Positions 35,558-44,675 of a stretch of DNA of 64,000 nucleotides are shown here, piece by piece. The position numbers and the translations under genes are program-made. Source of the stretch: an uncultured Bacteroidota bacterium (GTDB lineage: Bacteria > Bacteroidota > Bacteroidia > B-17B0 > Aurantibacillaceae). The notes under the pieces were generated by a model. The model saw nothing but the letters and a program-made list of their open reading frames with translations, was not told the origin of the DNA and did no database searches. Position 1 is the stretch's first letter. Each line of letters begins with the position of its first letter. The DNA is taken from assembly GCA_937873155.1 (NCBI GenBank), contig CALMVZ010000011.1, forward strand, positions 372,001-436,000, written 5' to 3'.

Positions 35558-37180
35558 ATGCGTGTTGCGGCCCTTTTTTTATTATTCCCATTCTTTGTCC
35601 TTTCGCAAAGCAAATACACGCATGCAGATTCTTTAAAAGGAAAGATCACTAAAGAGCGTGAATGGTGGAATGTGTTGCATTACGAATTACGAGCGTCTTT
35701 CAACGAAAAGGATAGTTCGGTAAAAGGATCCAACAAAACAACCTATAAAGTGCTATCTTCAAACCAGGTCATGCACATTGATCTTCGTGAACCAATGATC
35801 CTTGACAGTGCTGTTCAGAATAATAAAATGTGTAAATGGAAAAAAGATGGCGATGCCTATTTTATATTGCTTTCGAATGCACAAAAAGAAAACGATCAAC
35901 AGCAAATAACTTTTTATTTTCATGGCAAACCACGCGTTGCAAAATTGCCGCCGTGGGACGGAGGCTTGATCTGGAAAAAAGACCGGAATAAAAATCCGTG
36001 GATCTCTATTGCCTGTCAGGGCATGGCAGGAAGTGTTTGGTTCCCGAATAAAGATCATATGTATGATGAGCCCGACAGCGTTTCGTTTTTTATTACAGCA
36101 CCGAAAGAATTAGTTGCCGTTGCCGGAGGAAGATTACGATCGGTAGTTGAAAATAATGATAACACTAAAACATACAATTGGGCAGTTGTAAATCCGATCA
36201 ATAATTACAGTATTATTCCGTACATCGGGAAGTATGTAAACTTTAAGGATACATTCAATGGAAAGGGAGGGGTTCTGGATGTAAACTATTGGGTTCTCGA
36301 TTATAATTTAGAAAAAGCAAAAGAACATTTTAAAGAAACAAAAACAATGTTACGCTGTTTTGAAGACTGGTTCGGGAAATATCCTTTTTATGAAGACGGA
36401 TACAAACTTGTAGAATCTCCTCATTTGGGGATGGAACACCAGAGTGCAGTTGCTTATGGGAACAATTACGTAAAAGGATACATGGGCCGCGATCTTTCAG
36501 AAACAGGCTGGGGATTGAAATGGGATTTTATTATCATTCATGAATCAGGACACGAATGGTTCGGGAATAATATCTCCGTAAAAGATGTAGCTGACAATTG
36601 GGTACATGAAGGATTCACAGCGTATTCAGAAAATCTGTATACCGAATATTTATTTGGTAAAGAAGCAGGAGCAGATTATGTGATCGGTACGAGGAGAGGG
36701 ATTGACAATGATGTGCCGATAATTGGTGATTATGAAGTGAACCGTGATGGTTCGGGCGATATGTATTATAAAGCGGCCAATATGCTGCACATGATCCGGC
36801 AGCTTGTAAATAATGATTCTGTATGGAAATTATTTTTGCGCGATATCAATAAAACGTTCTGGCATACCACAACCACAAGTAAAGATGTGGAAACGTATAT
36901 GATAAATTATTTGAAACTGGACCTGGCAAAAGTATTCGACCAGTATTTACGTACCGTTCAAATTCCCGAGCTGGAATATTCCTGGAAAAACAAAATACTG
37001 TCTGTAAGATGGAATAATTGTGTGAAAGGATTTAACATGCCGGTCCGAATAAATATCGGAAAGAATAGTTTATTACTTCGTCCGACAGAGAAGTGGAACT
37101 CCTTAGGCTTACCTGAAGAGGCTGAAGTAACGGTTAACCGCAATTGTTATGTGAACATCAGGAAAGTCAAAAAGGATTGA
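35558..37180 (+). CDS. M1-family metallopeptidase (aminopeptidase N-like)
   Basis: 540 residues. Signal peptide MRVAALFLLFPFFVLSQ. The zinc motif HESGHEWFGNN with a distal Glu in NWVHEGFTAY is the M1 signature, and LGMEHQSAVAYG replaces the usual GAMEN exopeptidase loop. It lacks the long C-terminal helical domain of classical PepN, so it is a short exported M1 enzyme that probably trims peptides in the periplasm or outside. No partner genes are evident. Confidence 0.93.
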   Translation: MRVAALFLLFPFFVLSQSKYTHADSLKGKITKEREWWNVLHYELRASFNEKDSSVKGSNKTTYKVLSSNQVMHIDLREPMILDSAVQNNKMCKWKKDGDAYFILLSNAQKENDQQQITFYFHGKPRVAKLPPWDGGLIWKKDRNKNPWISIACQGMAGSVWFPNKDHMYDEPDSVSFFITAPKELVAVAGGRLRSVVENNDNTKTYNWAVVNPINNYSIIPYIGKYVNFKDTFNGKGGVLDVNYWVLDYNLEKAKEHFKETKTMLRCFEDWFGKYPFYEDGYKLVESPHLGMEHQSAVAYGNNYVKGYMGRDLSETGWGLKWDFIIIHESGHEWFGNNISVKDVADNWVHEGFTAYSENLYTEYLFGKEAGADYVIGTRRGIDNDVPIIGDYEVNRDGSGDMYYKAANMLHMIRQLVNNDSVWKLFLRDINKTFWHTTTTSKDVETYMINYLKLDLAKVFDQYLRTVQIPELEYSWKNKILSVRWNNCVKGFNMPVRINIGKNSLLLRPTEKWNSLGLPEEAEVTVNRNCYVNIRKVKKD

Positions 37181-37265
37181 GTTAATGAATGTTCAGGTAG
37201 TTTTTCCCAATGAAAAGGCAAAACCGACATGCAAATTCAAATCTAATATGCTGAATATCATAGTA

Positions 37266-37287
37266 ATACAATACATCCTTATTGTAT
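37266..37287. repeat. Inverted repeat ATACAATA-CATCCT-TATTGTAT
   Basis: Perfect 8-bp arms, 6-nt spacer, no T-run, upstream of the imelysin operon promoter. Possible operator or RNA hairpin. Confidence 0.55.
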
Positions 37288-37294
37288 AAAAGAA

Positions 37295-37316
37295 AAATAC
37301 CATTTTTTAGGTATTT
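37295..37316. promoter_or_regulatory. Candidate operator AAATACC-N8-GGTATTT before the imelysin operon
   Basis: A 7-bp inverted repeat that ends at the expected -33 position of the promoter at 37337. It contains TTAGGTAT, which also occurs in the DtxR-like box at 44629-44642, suggesting common control by the regulator encoded at 43927-44610. Confidence 0.45.
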
Positions 37317-37336
37317 CGTAATCCTTTCATTATCCG

Positions 37337-37344
37337 AATCTTTG
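37337..37344 (+). promoter_or_regulatory. -7-like element AATCTTTG of the imelysin operon
   Basis: One mismatch to TANNTTTG, 26 nt before ATG 37371, with TTTCG at the -33 distance next to the candidate operator. Confidence 0.4.
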
Positions 37345-37370
37345 CCCTATAATTTAAAACCATTCTAAAT

Positions 37371-38486
37371 ATGGAAAGAGTACTTGTTTCACTTACTATT
37401 TTGATCGCACTAACTTCTGCCGGTTGCAGAAAAGATACCGGCCCGGAACCCGAGCCGGAGCCAATTTCAACAGGACCAACTTATACAATTCCTACTTCTT
37501 ACACTTTTGCTAATGTAAATTATAGCGGACAAACAACCCGCCTGGATATGATGGCAGAAATGAAAGCTTATATGAGTACAGGAAATACTTCATTAACTGT
37601 ATTATCAGCACAAAAATTAAAAGACATGTATGCGAACGCAAACAGCCAGTTCACAAATACAGCATTAAATACTTCAGGTAAAGACATCAAGTCGAAAACT
37701 TTTTTAGTGGATCAAAACGTGTATGAAACGTATATGGATAACCTTGAGGCGGCCTCTCAATCAACCGTTGCAGGAAGTAATGGTGTTGCAGGTGTTGTAA
37801 CAAGTCCTGTCACGTCTTCAAAAAAATATTTATGTGATGCAAATGGTGTTGAGTGGACACAGGTAATTGAAAAAGGATTGATGGGATCATTAATGTATTA
37901 TCAAACTACAGCTGTTTATTTAGATGCGTCAAAGATCGGGAATGGCGTTGATAATTCAACCGTTGTTGCCGGACAAGGAACGGCGATGGAGCATGGTTGG
38001 GATGAAGCGTTCGGGTACTTCGGTGTGCCGGTTGATTTTCCAACAAACACCGCGGGCATCCGTTTTTGGGGGAAATATTGTAACGACAGAAACACGATCT
38101 TATCTACAAATGCTTTGGTCATGAATGCATTTTTAAAAGGACGCGCTGCAATTTCAAATAAAGATTATACTACCCGCGATGAACAAGTTGCAGTTGTACG
38201 CGATGGCTGGGAGAAAGTAATCGCTGCAACAATTATCAGTTATGTAAATTCAACAAAAACAAATATTACCGACGACGCTGTGCGCAATCACAATCTTTCG
38301 GAGATAAAAGGGTTCTTAATGAATTTGAAATGCAACCCTACTAAAAAGATCACAACTGCACAGATCTCTTCACTTGAAACGCTTTTAGGAACGAATTTCT
38401 ATACCATAACAATTGCAAATCTTGACCAGATAAAAGACGATCTGAGTAATATTTATGGTTTGAACAGTGTAAAGAACAGTTTGTAA
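37371..38486 (+). CDS. DUF4856 lipoprotein
   Basis: 371 residues. Lipoprotein signal ending TSAGCRKD. EHGWDEAFGYFGVP and FWGKYCNDRN are marks of DUF4856, a family commonly found beside imelysin genes in Bacteroidota. It is mostly helical. It is 1 nt upstream of the imelysin-family gene and heads an operon with HTTM and TonB-receptor genes, so a role in periplasmic or surface metal (probably iron) acquisition is inferred. Confidence 0.88.
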   Translation: MERVLVSLTILIALTSAGCRKDTGPEPEPEPISTGPTYTIPTSYTFANVNYSGQTTRLDMMAEMKAYMSTGNTSLTVLSAQKLKDMYANANSQFTNTALNTSGKDIKSKTFLVDQNVYETYMDNLEAASQSTVAGSNGVAGVVTSPVTSSKKYLCDANGVEWTQVIEKGLMGSLMYYQTTAVYLDASKIGNGVDNSTVVAGQGTAMEHGWDEAFGYFGVPVDFPTNTAGIRFWGKYCNDRNTILSTNALVMNAFLKGRAAISNKDYTTRDEQVAVVRDGWEKVIAATIISYVNSTKTNITDDAVRNHNLSEIKGFLMNLKCNPTKKITTAQISSLETLLGTNFYTITIANLDQIKDDLSNIYGLNSVKNSL

Positions 38487-38487
38487 A

Positions 38488-39582
38488 ATGAATTACAAGT
38501 TATTTATTGCCATACTGGTTATTTGTTTAGTTTCCTGCCGGAAGAAAGGGCAGGAAGAAGAGCCTGTTGACCCATACGATAAACAGGCTCTTCTTACTAA
38601 TATGGCGGATAATGTGATCCTTCCTAACTACAATGCATTTAAACTTTCACTTGATAGTTTAATAAACGCTTATAATACATTTAAAACCTCTGAACTTCAA
38701 AGCGACTACCAGATCGTTAAGCAAAAGCTCCACGCGGCCTGTGTAAATTATCAGCGCATCAGTCCTTATGAATTTGGTCCAGCCGAAACGGTGATCGTAA
38801 GGATGAATTTTAATGTTTTTCCGACGGATACTGCGCAGATAAAATCTAACATCTCATCAGGTGTTTACACTTTGGACGCAGCTTCTAATTTAGATGCAAA
38901 AGGATTTCCTTCATTGGATTATTTGTTCTACGGCAATAATCAGAGCGAATCCGCAATGATCCAGTTGTTCGTGAATAGTGCAAACAGAAAACAATACGTA
39001 ACCGACCTGCTGAACGACATGTCAGTAAAACTGAATACTGTTATTAACGGCTGGAATACCTCTTACCACAATACTTTTGTGAACTCACTTGGGACTGATG
39101 TAGGAAGCTCGATAGGTTTTTTAGTTAATCAGTTGAATTTTGAATTGGATTATTTGAAGAATGCAAAGATCGGCACTCCTTTAGGGAAGAAAACTTTAGG
39201 CATAGCCATACCTGATAAATGTGAAGCTTATTATGGAGCACAATCACTACAATATGCTTATGAAACCTTGCTTGCTATCGAAAATGTTTATTTAGGAAGA
39301 AGCAAAAGCGGAATTAACGGCGAGGGCTTTGATGATTACCTTATTCATTTACGCGCTGAATACAATGGTGTTTCCTTGAATGATGCCATTAATAACCAGT
39401 TCGCTGTTTGTAAAACAAAACTTAGCGCTATTGCAAATCCTCTTTCAAGCCAAGTAACCGCGAACCCAGGTGTAGTTGATGCTGCCTATGTAGAATTGGT
39501 AAAACTTCTTGTTCTGCTTAAAACCGACATGCCATCCAATCTTGGGGTAATAATTACCTACCAGGACGGAGATGGCGATTAA
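38488..39582 (+). CDS. Imelysin-family (EfeO/IrpA-like) lipoprotein
   Basis: 364 residues. Lipoprotein signal MNYKLFIAILVICLVSCRKK. The helical imelysin fold is indicated by SPYEFGPAE, GFPSLDYLFYG and a second repeat with CEAYYGAQSLQYAYETLLAIENVYLG. The canonical GxHxxE metal motif is not obvious, so metal binding is uncertain. Its end overlaps the HTTM gene by 11 nt. Known relatives are iron-regulated. Confidence 0.88.
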   Translation: MNYKLFIAILVICLVSCRKKGQEEEPVDPYDKQALLTNMADNVILPNYNAFKLSLDSLINAYNTFKTSELQSDYQIVKQKLHAACVNYQRISPYEFGPAETVIVRMNFNVFPTDTAQIKSNISSGVYTLDAASNLDAKGFPSLDYLFYGNNQSESAMIQLFVNSANRKQYVTDLLNDMSVKLNTVINGWNTSYHNTFVNSLGTDVGSSIGFLVNQLNFELDYLKNAKIGTPLGKKTLGIAIPDKCEAYYGAQSLQYAYETLLAIENVYLGRSKSGINGEGFDDYLIHLRAEYNGVSLNDAINNQFAVCKTKLSAIANPLSSQVTANPGVVDAAYVELVKLLVLLKTDMPSNLGVIITYQDGDGD

Positions 39583-40906
39583 ACTGACAACATATATAAA
39601 TCAAAAAGTAAGCATTGCCCCGCTTGTTATTTTCAGGATAGCATTCGGGGCTTTGATGTTCATTTCCATTTCGCGTTTCATTTTAAAAGGCTGGGTATAC
39701 AATATGTATGTGGCCCCGAAAATGTTCTTTCCTTTTTATGGATTCGAATGGGTAAAGCCTTTACCGGAAGCGGGAATGTATATTGTTTTCGGGGCTCTTT
39801 TATTTGCTTCCCTTGGTATATTGTTGGGGGCATTATACAGGTTTTGTGCCGTTGTGTTTTTTATCCTGTTCACTTACGTAGAGCTGATCGATAAAACAAA
39901 CTATCTTAACCATTATTATTTCATAAGCCTTATTTCTTTTATCCTTGTATTTTTACCCTGCGCTAAAAACTTTTCTTTCGATAATAAATTCTTTAAAAGA
40001 ACTGAGCTCACTAATATCCCGCATTTTTTTGTTTTGTTGCCACAGCTGCAAATGTTCCTTGTTTATTTTTTTGCAGGAGTTGCAAAGATCAATTATGATT
40101 GGTTATTCGAAGCCCAGCCGCTTAAAATGTGGCTTCCTGCTTTTTCACATTATTCTTTGATTGGCGATTTTATGGAAAAGGATTGGGTGGCTTACGTGTT
40201 CTCGTGGTTCGGCTGCATTTATGATCTCCTGATCGGCTTTTTTCTTTTTAACAGACGGACTGTTAATGTTGCTTACATCTTTGTCATTATTTTTCATGCC
40301 GCAACAGCGCTGTTCTTTAACATAGGAATGTTCCCTTATATAATGATGACCATCACAATTATTTTTTTCAGGGAAGAATTTCACATCGCGGCAGTAAGGC
40401 AGTTAAAGGCATTAACCGGTTACAAGGATGAGACCGGCTCAGCCTATTCGAACGGGCTGAACAGACCACTTAAATTCATATTTGCGGCCTACTTTATCCT
40501 TCAATTCGTTTTACCATTCAGATATGCATTGTATGATGGAAAATTATTCTGGACCGAACAAGGCTATCGTTTTTCATGGAGAGTTATGTTAATGGAAAAA
40601 GCGGGCACCGCGTTTTTTTATGTAAAGGATAATAAGTCGGGTCGGGAAGTTGAAGTGGACAATAAAAAATATTTAACCTATATGCAGGAGAAGATGATGG
40701 CTACTCAACCTGACATGATGGTGGATTACGCGAAATTCCTAAAGCAGGAATTCGTAAAAAGTGGATTCACAGATCCGACAGTCCGGGCCCAGAGTTTCGT
40801 AACCCTGAACGGTAGCGGTTCAAGGGAATTTATCGATTCGCAAATTGATCTAAGCGCGCAAAGCAATTCGTTTTTAAAGAATAAAGATTGGGTGAAAAGT
40901 TATTAA
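39572..40906 (+). CDS. HTTM-domain membrane protein (vitamin K carboxylase-like)
   Basis: 444 residues, with 6-8 membrane helices in the first ~330 residues (LVIFRIAFGALMFISI, FILFTYVELIDKTNYLNHYYF, QMFLVYFFAGVAKINYDWL). This matches the HTTM domain related to vitamin K-dependent gamma-glutamyl carboxylase; NYLNHYYF and GVAKIN.DW are family marks. The C-terminal ~120 residues are soluble. It overlaps both neighbours (11 nt and 1 nt), so it belongs firmly to the imelysin-TonB receptor operon. The reaction is unknown. Confidence 0.9.
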   Translation: MAIKLTTYINQKVSIAPLVIFRIAFGALMFISISRFILKGWVYNMYVAPKMFFPFYGFEWVKPLPEAGMYIVFGALLFASLGILLGALYRFCAVVFFILFTYVELIDKTNYLNHYYFISLISFILVFLPCAKNFSFDNKFFKRTELTNIPHFFVLLPQLQMFLVYFFAGVAKINYDWLFEAQPLKMWLPAFSHYSLIGDFMEKDWVAYVFSWFGCIYDLLIGFFLFNRRTVNVAYIFVIIFHAATALFFNIGMFPYIMMTITIIFFREEFHIAAVRQLKALTGYKDETGSAYSNGLNRPLKFIFAAYFILQFVLPFRYALYDGKLFWTEQGYRFSWRVMLMEKAGTAFFYVKDNKSGREVEVDNKKYLTYMQEKMMATQPDMMVDYAKFLKQEFVKSGFTDPTVRAQSFVTLNGSGSREFIDSQIDLSAQSNSFLKNKDWVKSY

Positions 40907-43119
40907 TGAGAATTCTTATCTTAATATTTATCTTTATTTCTGTGAATTTATTTTCACAGCACGACTCGATCCCTGGAGATTCTATCGGAAAGAAAAGGAA
41001 GTTAGTTGACCTCAGTGAAGTTGAGGTTAGCGTAGAGAAAGATAATACATTCGGCATTTCGCGATTGAATAATGTTGAGGGAACCGCTATTTACGCCGGA
41101 AAGAAAACAGAAGCAGTTTATGTTGGCGATCTCAATGCAAATCTCGCTGCAAACAACAGCCGACAGATTTTTTCTAAAGTAGCAGGCATCAATATTTTTG
41201 AGAATGATGGTTCCGGAAACAGTATTGGAATAGGAGGGAGAGGCTTAAATCCCAACAGGATATCTAATTTTAATACGCGCCAAAACGGATATGATATTTC
41301 AGCCGACGCTTTAGGATACCCGGAGAGTTATTATACCCCGCCAACAGAAGCAATTGAGCGGATCGAAGTATTGCGCGGGGCTGCAAGTTTACAGTACGGC
41401 ACACAATTTGGCGGAATGATCAATTATAAATTCAATGATGCCCCGGTTTCAAAAAAACTCTCAGGAAATTTTCGTCAGACAGGAGGAACTTTCGGATTTG
41501 TAAATTCATTCAATCAACTTTCAGGAACCGTTTCCAAAATTTCTTATAATGCATTTTATCAATTCAAACATTATGAAGGATGGAGGCGCCGCTCTGAATC
41601 GAACAGCCATAATGCATTCGCCTCCTTAAAATACCAGGTGAACGAACGCTTGTATATAAAAGGCGAATACACTTTTATGAATTACACAGCACAACAACCG
41701 GGTGGCTTAACAGATAAACAATTTGATAAAGATCCCAGCTTCGTTAGCCGGGACAGAAATTGGTTCAGGGTAAACTGGAATTTATTTTCTCTCTCAGCAG
41801 ACTATAAAGTAACTGATAAAACACGTATAAATTTAATGATGTTCGGATTGAAAGCAGGAAGAGATGCGCTTGGTGTTTTAGGCCGTATCGACAGGGCTGA
41901 TGATACTACAGCAAACAGAAACTTACTGAGTGACGTTTATAATAATTATGGAGCGGAGTTAAGATTACTTCAGCGATATATGTTATTGGGAAATAATTGT
42001 AATTTTTTAATCGGGGCGCGGTATTACAACGGACAAACGGTTCGTAAGCAAGGTGATGCCGATAAAACCAACCAACCAAATTTTAAATTTTTGAATCCGG
42101 ACGACCTTGAGAACTCTTCCTATGTATTTCCGTCTCAAAATTATGCTGTGTTCGCGGAGAATATTTTTCAGCTCACGAAGAAATGGAATTTAACTCCCGG
42201 GGTCCGTTATGAATATATCAGCACAAATTCAGACGGGTATTATAGGCTTTTAAATAAAGACCTGGCCGGAAATGTTTTGCTGGACATGAAAGTAAATGAT
42301 GCACGGGAAAATGCAAGACAATTTGTTTTATTAGGAATGGGGTCACAATTAAAACTTACTAAAGCAATTGAGCTGTATGCTAATTTTAGCCAGAATTACC
42401 GCTCTATAAACTTTAATGATATGCGCGTATTAAATGCAAATTTTCAGATCGATCCGAATTTAAAAGATGAAAGTGGTTTTACAGCAGACGGGGGATTACG
42501 CGGAACAATCAAAGATGTTTTATATTTTGATATCAGCGGCTTTATGATAGGGTATAATAACCGGATCGGAACTGTCCTAAAAGTTGACAGTAACACATTT
42601 CAGATAGTTCGCTACAGAACAAATGTAGGAACAAGCCAAAATCTGGGGGCTGAAGCTTTTGCAGAATTAGATTGGATAAAGTTATTCCGAAAAAACTCAA
42701 AACATAAATTGTCAACTTTCGTGAATGCAGCATATATCAACGCAAGGTATACCGATAGTAAACAAACCGCGTATTATAATAAAAAAGTGGAATATGTTCC
42801 GGACCTGATCTTTCGTTGCGGGGTAACTTATGGATTCAAAAAGTTTTCCTTCACCTATCAATATTCATATACCGGCGAACAATTCTCTGATGCAACAAAT
42901 TCCAAAACATCTACTTCCGCTATATATGGCATTATCCCCGAATATATTGTTATGGACGCATCAGCATCTTATACCTGGAAGTTTTTGGGAATATATGCAG
43001 GAGTGAATAATTTAAACAACGAGAAATATTTTACTCGTAGGGCAGAAGGGTATCCCGGCCCCGGCATTTTGCCCGCCGACCCGTTGAACATTTATGTAAC
43101 TCTACGACTGAAATTTTAA
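40906..43119 (+). CDS. TonB-dependent receptor (FecA-like)
   Basis: 737 residues from ATG 40906 (TAATG overlap with the HTTM gene). Signal peptide MRILILIFIFISVNLFSQ. A plug domain (~50-160: VAGINIFENDGSG, IGGRGLNPNR, IERIEVLRGAASLQYGTQFGG) precedes a 22-strand barrel that ends in YVTLRLKF. No carboxypeptidase-regulatory N-terminal domain, so it is not of the SusC type. Likely imports a ferric chelate or other metal complex, energised by TonB (not in the window). Confidence 0.93.
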   Translation: MRILILIFIFISVNLFSQHDSIPGDSIGKKRKLVDLSEVEVSVEKDNTFGISRLNNVEGTAIYAGKKTEAVYVGDLNANLAANNSRQIFSKVAGINIFENDGSGNSIGIGGRGLNPNRISNFNTRQNGYDISADALGYPESYYTPPTEAIERIEVLRGAASLQYGTQFGGMINYKFNDAPVSKKLSGNFRQTGGTFGFVNSFNQLSGTVSKISYNAFYQFKHYEGWRRRSESNSHNAFASLKYQVNERLYIKGEYTFMNYTAQQPGGLTDKQFDKDPSFVSRDRNWFRVNWNLFSLSADYKVTDKTRINLMMFGLKAGRDALGVLGRIDRADDTTANRNLLSDVYNNYGAELRLLQRYMLLGNNCNFLIGARYYNGQTVRKQGDADKTNQPNFKFLNPDDLENSSYVFPSQNYAVFAENIFQLTKKWNLTPGVRYEYISTNSDGYYRLLNKDLAGNVLLDMKVNDARENARQFVLLGMGSQLKLTKAIELYANFSQNYRSINFNDMRVLNANFQIDPNLKDESGFTADGGLRGTIKDVLYFDISGFMIGYNNRIGTVLKVDSNTFQIVRYRTNVGTSQNLGAEAFAELDWIKLFRKNSKHKLSTFVNAAYINARYTDSKQTAYYNKKVEYVPDLIFRCGVTYGFKKFSFTYQYSYTGEQFSDATNSKTSTSAIYGIIPEYIVMDASASYTWKFLGIYAGVNNLNNEKYFTRRAEGYPGPGILPADPLNIYVTLRLKF

Positions 43120-43151
43120 CTTTTATTTAGTTTTCATTGGGATTAAGCGCT

Positions 43152-43159
43152 TATCTTTG
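43152..43159 (+). promoter_or_regulatory. -7 promoter element TATCTTTG
   Basis: Exact TANNTTTG, 9 nt before ATG 43169. It rules out a longer reading from the TTG at 43157. Confidence 0.5.
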
Positions 43160-43168
43160 TCGGGCTCG

Positions 43169-43930
43169 ATGATAAGAAGCAAGATCATAATTATACTTTC
43201 TGTCTTACCTTTTCTTTATTTTGCACAGGTAAAACGACAATATGCTGAACACAATCACGGTTGGTATATGTTCTTTGGTACTTTTAAGTTCAGTGAAAAG
43301 ATCGGCTTGCATACAGAGGCTCAATGGCGGCGCAGCAATTTTATTTTAGACAATCAACAATTGCTTTTAAGAACCGGGTTAAATTTTCATTTCAACAAAC
43401 AAGTAGTTGCAACAGCGGGTTATTGTTTTGTGCAAACGCATCCTTACGGTGAATTTCCTTCAAAGATCATGTTCCCTGAACACCGCATTTGGGAGCAGCT
43501 ACAATTCACAAGCCGTTTTGGGAAATTAGAAATGGTCAATCGTTTTCGTTTGGAACAACGTTATGTTTACCCGCCCGTTTTAAAAGACGGAAAATATATT
43601 GTCGGCAGCGATGTTTATACAAACCGTTTCCGTTTGTTAACGCGTTTTTCAATTCCTTTTAAAGGACAAACGATCGAAGACAAAACATTTTACATAACTG
43701 CCTACGAGGAATTCTTTATAAATTTCGGAGAGAATGTCGCTTACAATATTTATGATCAGAACCGTGCCTATATTGCTTTAGGATATAAAGTCCCGAAACT
43801 CGGAAAAGTAGAATTAGGGTATTTAAATCAATTGGTATTTAAAAGTAATGGCATCCAGGTTGAAAATAATCATACGCTGCAATTCTCTATAACTACTTCT
43901 TTAAACCTCTATAAGAAAAAAGAAAGTTAG
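43169..43930 (+). CDS. DUF2490 outer-membrane protein
   Basis: 253 residues from ATG 43169. Signal peptide ends PFLYFAQ. GLHTEAQWRRSNFILDNQQLLLRTGL and MVNRFRLEQRYV are typical of DUF2490, a family of outer-membrane barrels. It has its own promoter, 49 nt after the TonB-receptor gene, and converges with the DtxR-like regulator with a 4-nt overlap of stop codons. A role in the metal locus is inferred from position only. Confidence 0.85.
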   Translation: MIRSKIIIILSVLPFLYFAQVKRQYAEHNHGWYMFFGTFKFSEKIGLHTEAQWRRSNFILDNQQLLLRTGLNFHFNKQVVATAGYCFVQTHPYGEFPSKIMFPEHRIWEQLQFTSRFGKLEMVNRFRLEQRYVYPPVLKDGKYIVGSDVYTNRFRLLTRFSIPFKGQTIEDKTFYITAYEEFFINFGENVAYNIYDQNRAYIALGYKVPKLGKVELGYLNQLVFKSNGIQVENNHTLQFSITTSLNLYKKKES

Positions 43931-44610
43931 TTCTTACAAGGACAATTCGGTTTAATACAAGTCACCTGAATTTTTTCAGCTACTTTCGGGGAAAGAATTA
44001 CACTTTCATTGTTCCGGTATTTTATTTTCATGGATCCATCGAAAACGAACACCTTTTCTACAATTAATTTCTCGTTCAATCCGATTTTCAGGTCGGTCAG
44101 GTAATTTAAGAATTCGTTGCTGTCTTCATTCACACCAAGCACCACACATTTACACCCGTCAACACTATTTAATAAAGGCCGTCTTTCACTCACGGGGAGC
44201 TTTCCGCTCTTATCAGGAATAGGGTCTCCGTGAGGATCGAATTTCGGAGTTCCGCTCAGATCATAGATACGGTCAATTAGTTTTTCGGAATTCACATTTT
44301 GTAATTGTTCAGCAAGTTCATGCACTTCACTCCAGCTGAATTTACAGATCTTATGTAAGAAGGTTTCCCAGATACGGTGCTTTCTTACAACATTCAAAGC
44401 TTCTTTTTCTCCGGTTTTTGTCAGGTGGATCCCATCTGTTTTTTTGTAAGTGATCCATTTTTCACTTTGGAGGACATGAACCCGTTCAAGCACAGTTGGC
44501 GGCTTCAGGTCGAGATAATAAGCCAGCTCACTTAGGCTCACCTTATTGTTTTTATCCTCACTTAAGTGATAAATAGCTCTCAGATACTTTTCATCCGATG
44601 TCTTGATCAT
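43927..44610 (-). CDS. DtxR/MntR-family metal-dependent transcriptional repressor
   Basis: 227 residues. N-terminal winged HTH (~1-65: SLSELAYYLDLKPPTVLERVHVLQSEKWI), dimerisation and metal-binding domain (~66-140: VVRKHRIWETFL, WSEVHELAEQL, PHGDPIP) and a C-terminal FeoA/SH3-like domain ending in IKPNCPCKN. It senses Fe2+ or Mn2+ and represses uptake genes. Its promoter (TATGTTTG, 4 nt before the ATG) faces the di-heme operon promoter with palindromic boxes between them, so it probably autoregulates and controls the divergent operon. Confidence 0.94.
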   Translation of the reverse strand: MIKTSDEKYLRAIYHLSEDKNNKVSLSELAYYLDLKPPTVLERVHVLQSEKWITYKKTDGIHLTKTGEKEALNVVRKHRIWETFLHKICKFSWSEVHELAEQLQNVNSEKLIDRIYDLSGTPKFDPHGDPIPDKSGKLPVSERRPLLNSVDGCKCVVLGVNEDSNEFLNYLTDLKIGLNEKLIVEKVFVFDGSMKIKYRNNESVILSPKVAEKIQVTCIKPNCPCKN

Positions 44611-44614
44611 AAGG

Positions 44615-44622
44615 CAAACATA
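44615..44622 (-). promoter_or_regulatory. -7 promoter element TATGTTTG of the DtxR-like gene
   Basis: Exact TANNTTTG on the minus strand with 4 nt (CCTT) to the ATG at 44610; leaderless mRNA predicted. Confidence 0.55.
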
Positions 44623-44628
44623 CTAAAA

Positions 44629-44642
44629 TTAGGTATGCCTAA
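44629..44642. promoter_or_regulatory. DtxR/MntR-like operator 1
   Basis: TTAGGTATGCCTAA: 5-bp arms TTAGG/CCTAA around 4 nt, close to the DtxR/IdeR box half-sites. It covers the -33 region of the di-heme promoter and lies 6 nt beyond the regulator's -7 element. Confidence 0.65.
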
Positions 44643-44649
44643 CAATTAA

Positions 44650-44661
44650 TTTTAGGCTAAA
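44650..44661. promoter_or_regulatory. DtxR/MntR-like operator 2
   Basis: TTTTAGGCTAAA, a second near-palindromic TTAG..CTAA box, 7 nt after box 1 and 2 nt before the di-heme -7 element. The pair would let one repressor control both directions. Confidence 0.55.
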
Positions 44662-44663
44662 TG

Positions 44664-44671
44664 TATATTTG
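44664..44671 (+). promoter_or_regulatory. -7 promoter element TATATTTG of the di-heme operon
   Basis: Exact TANNTTTG, 4 nt before ATG 44676, so the mRNA is probably leaderless. Confidence 0.55.
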
Positions 44672-44675
44672 TGCC

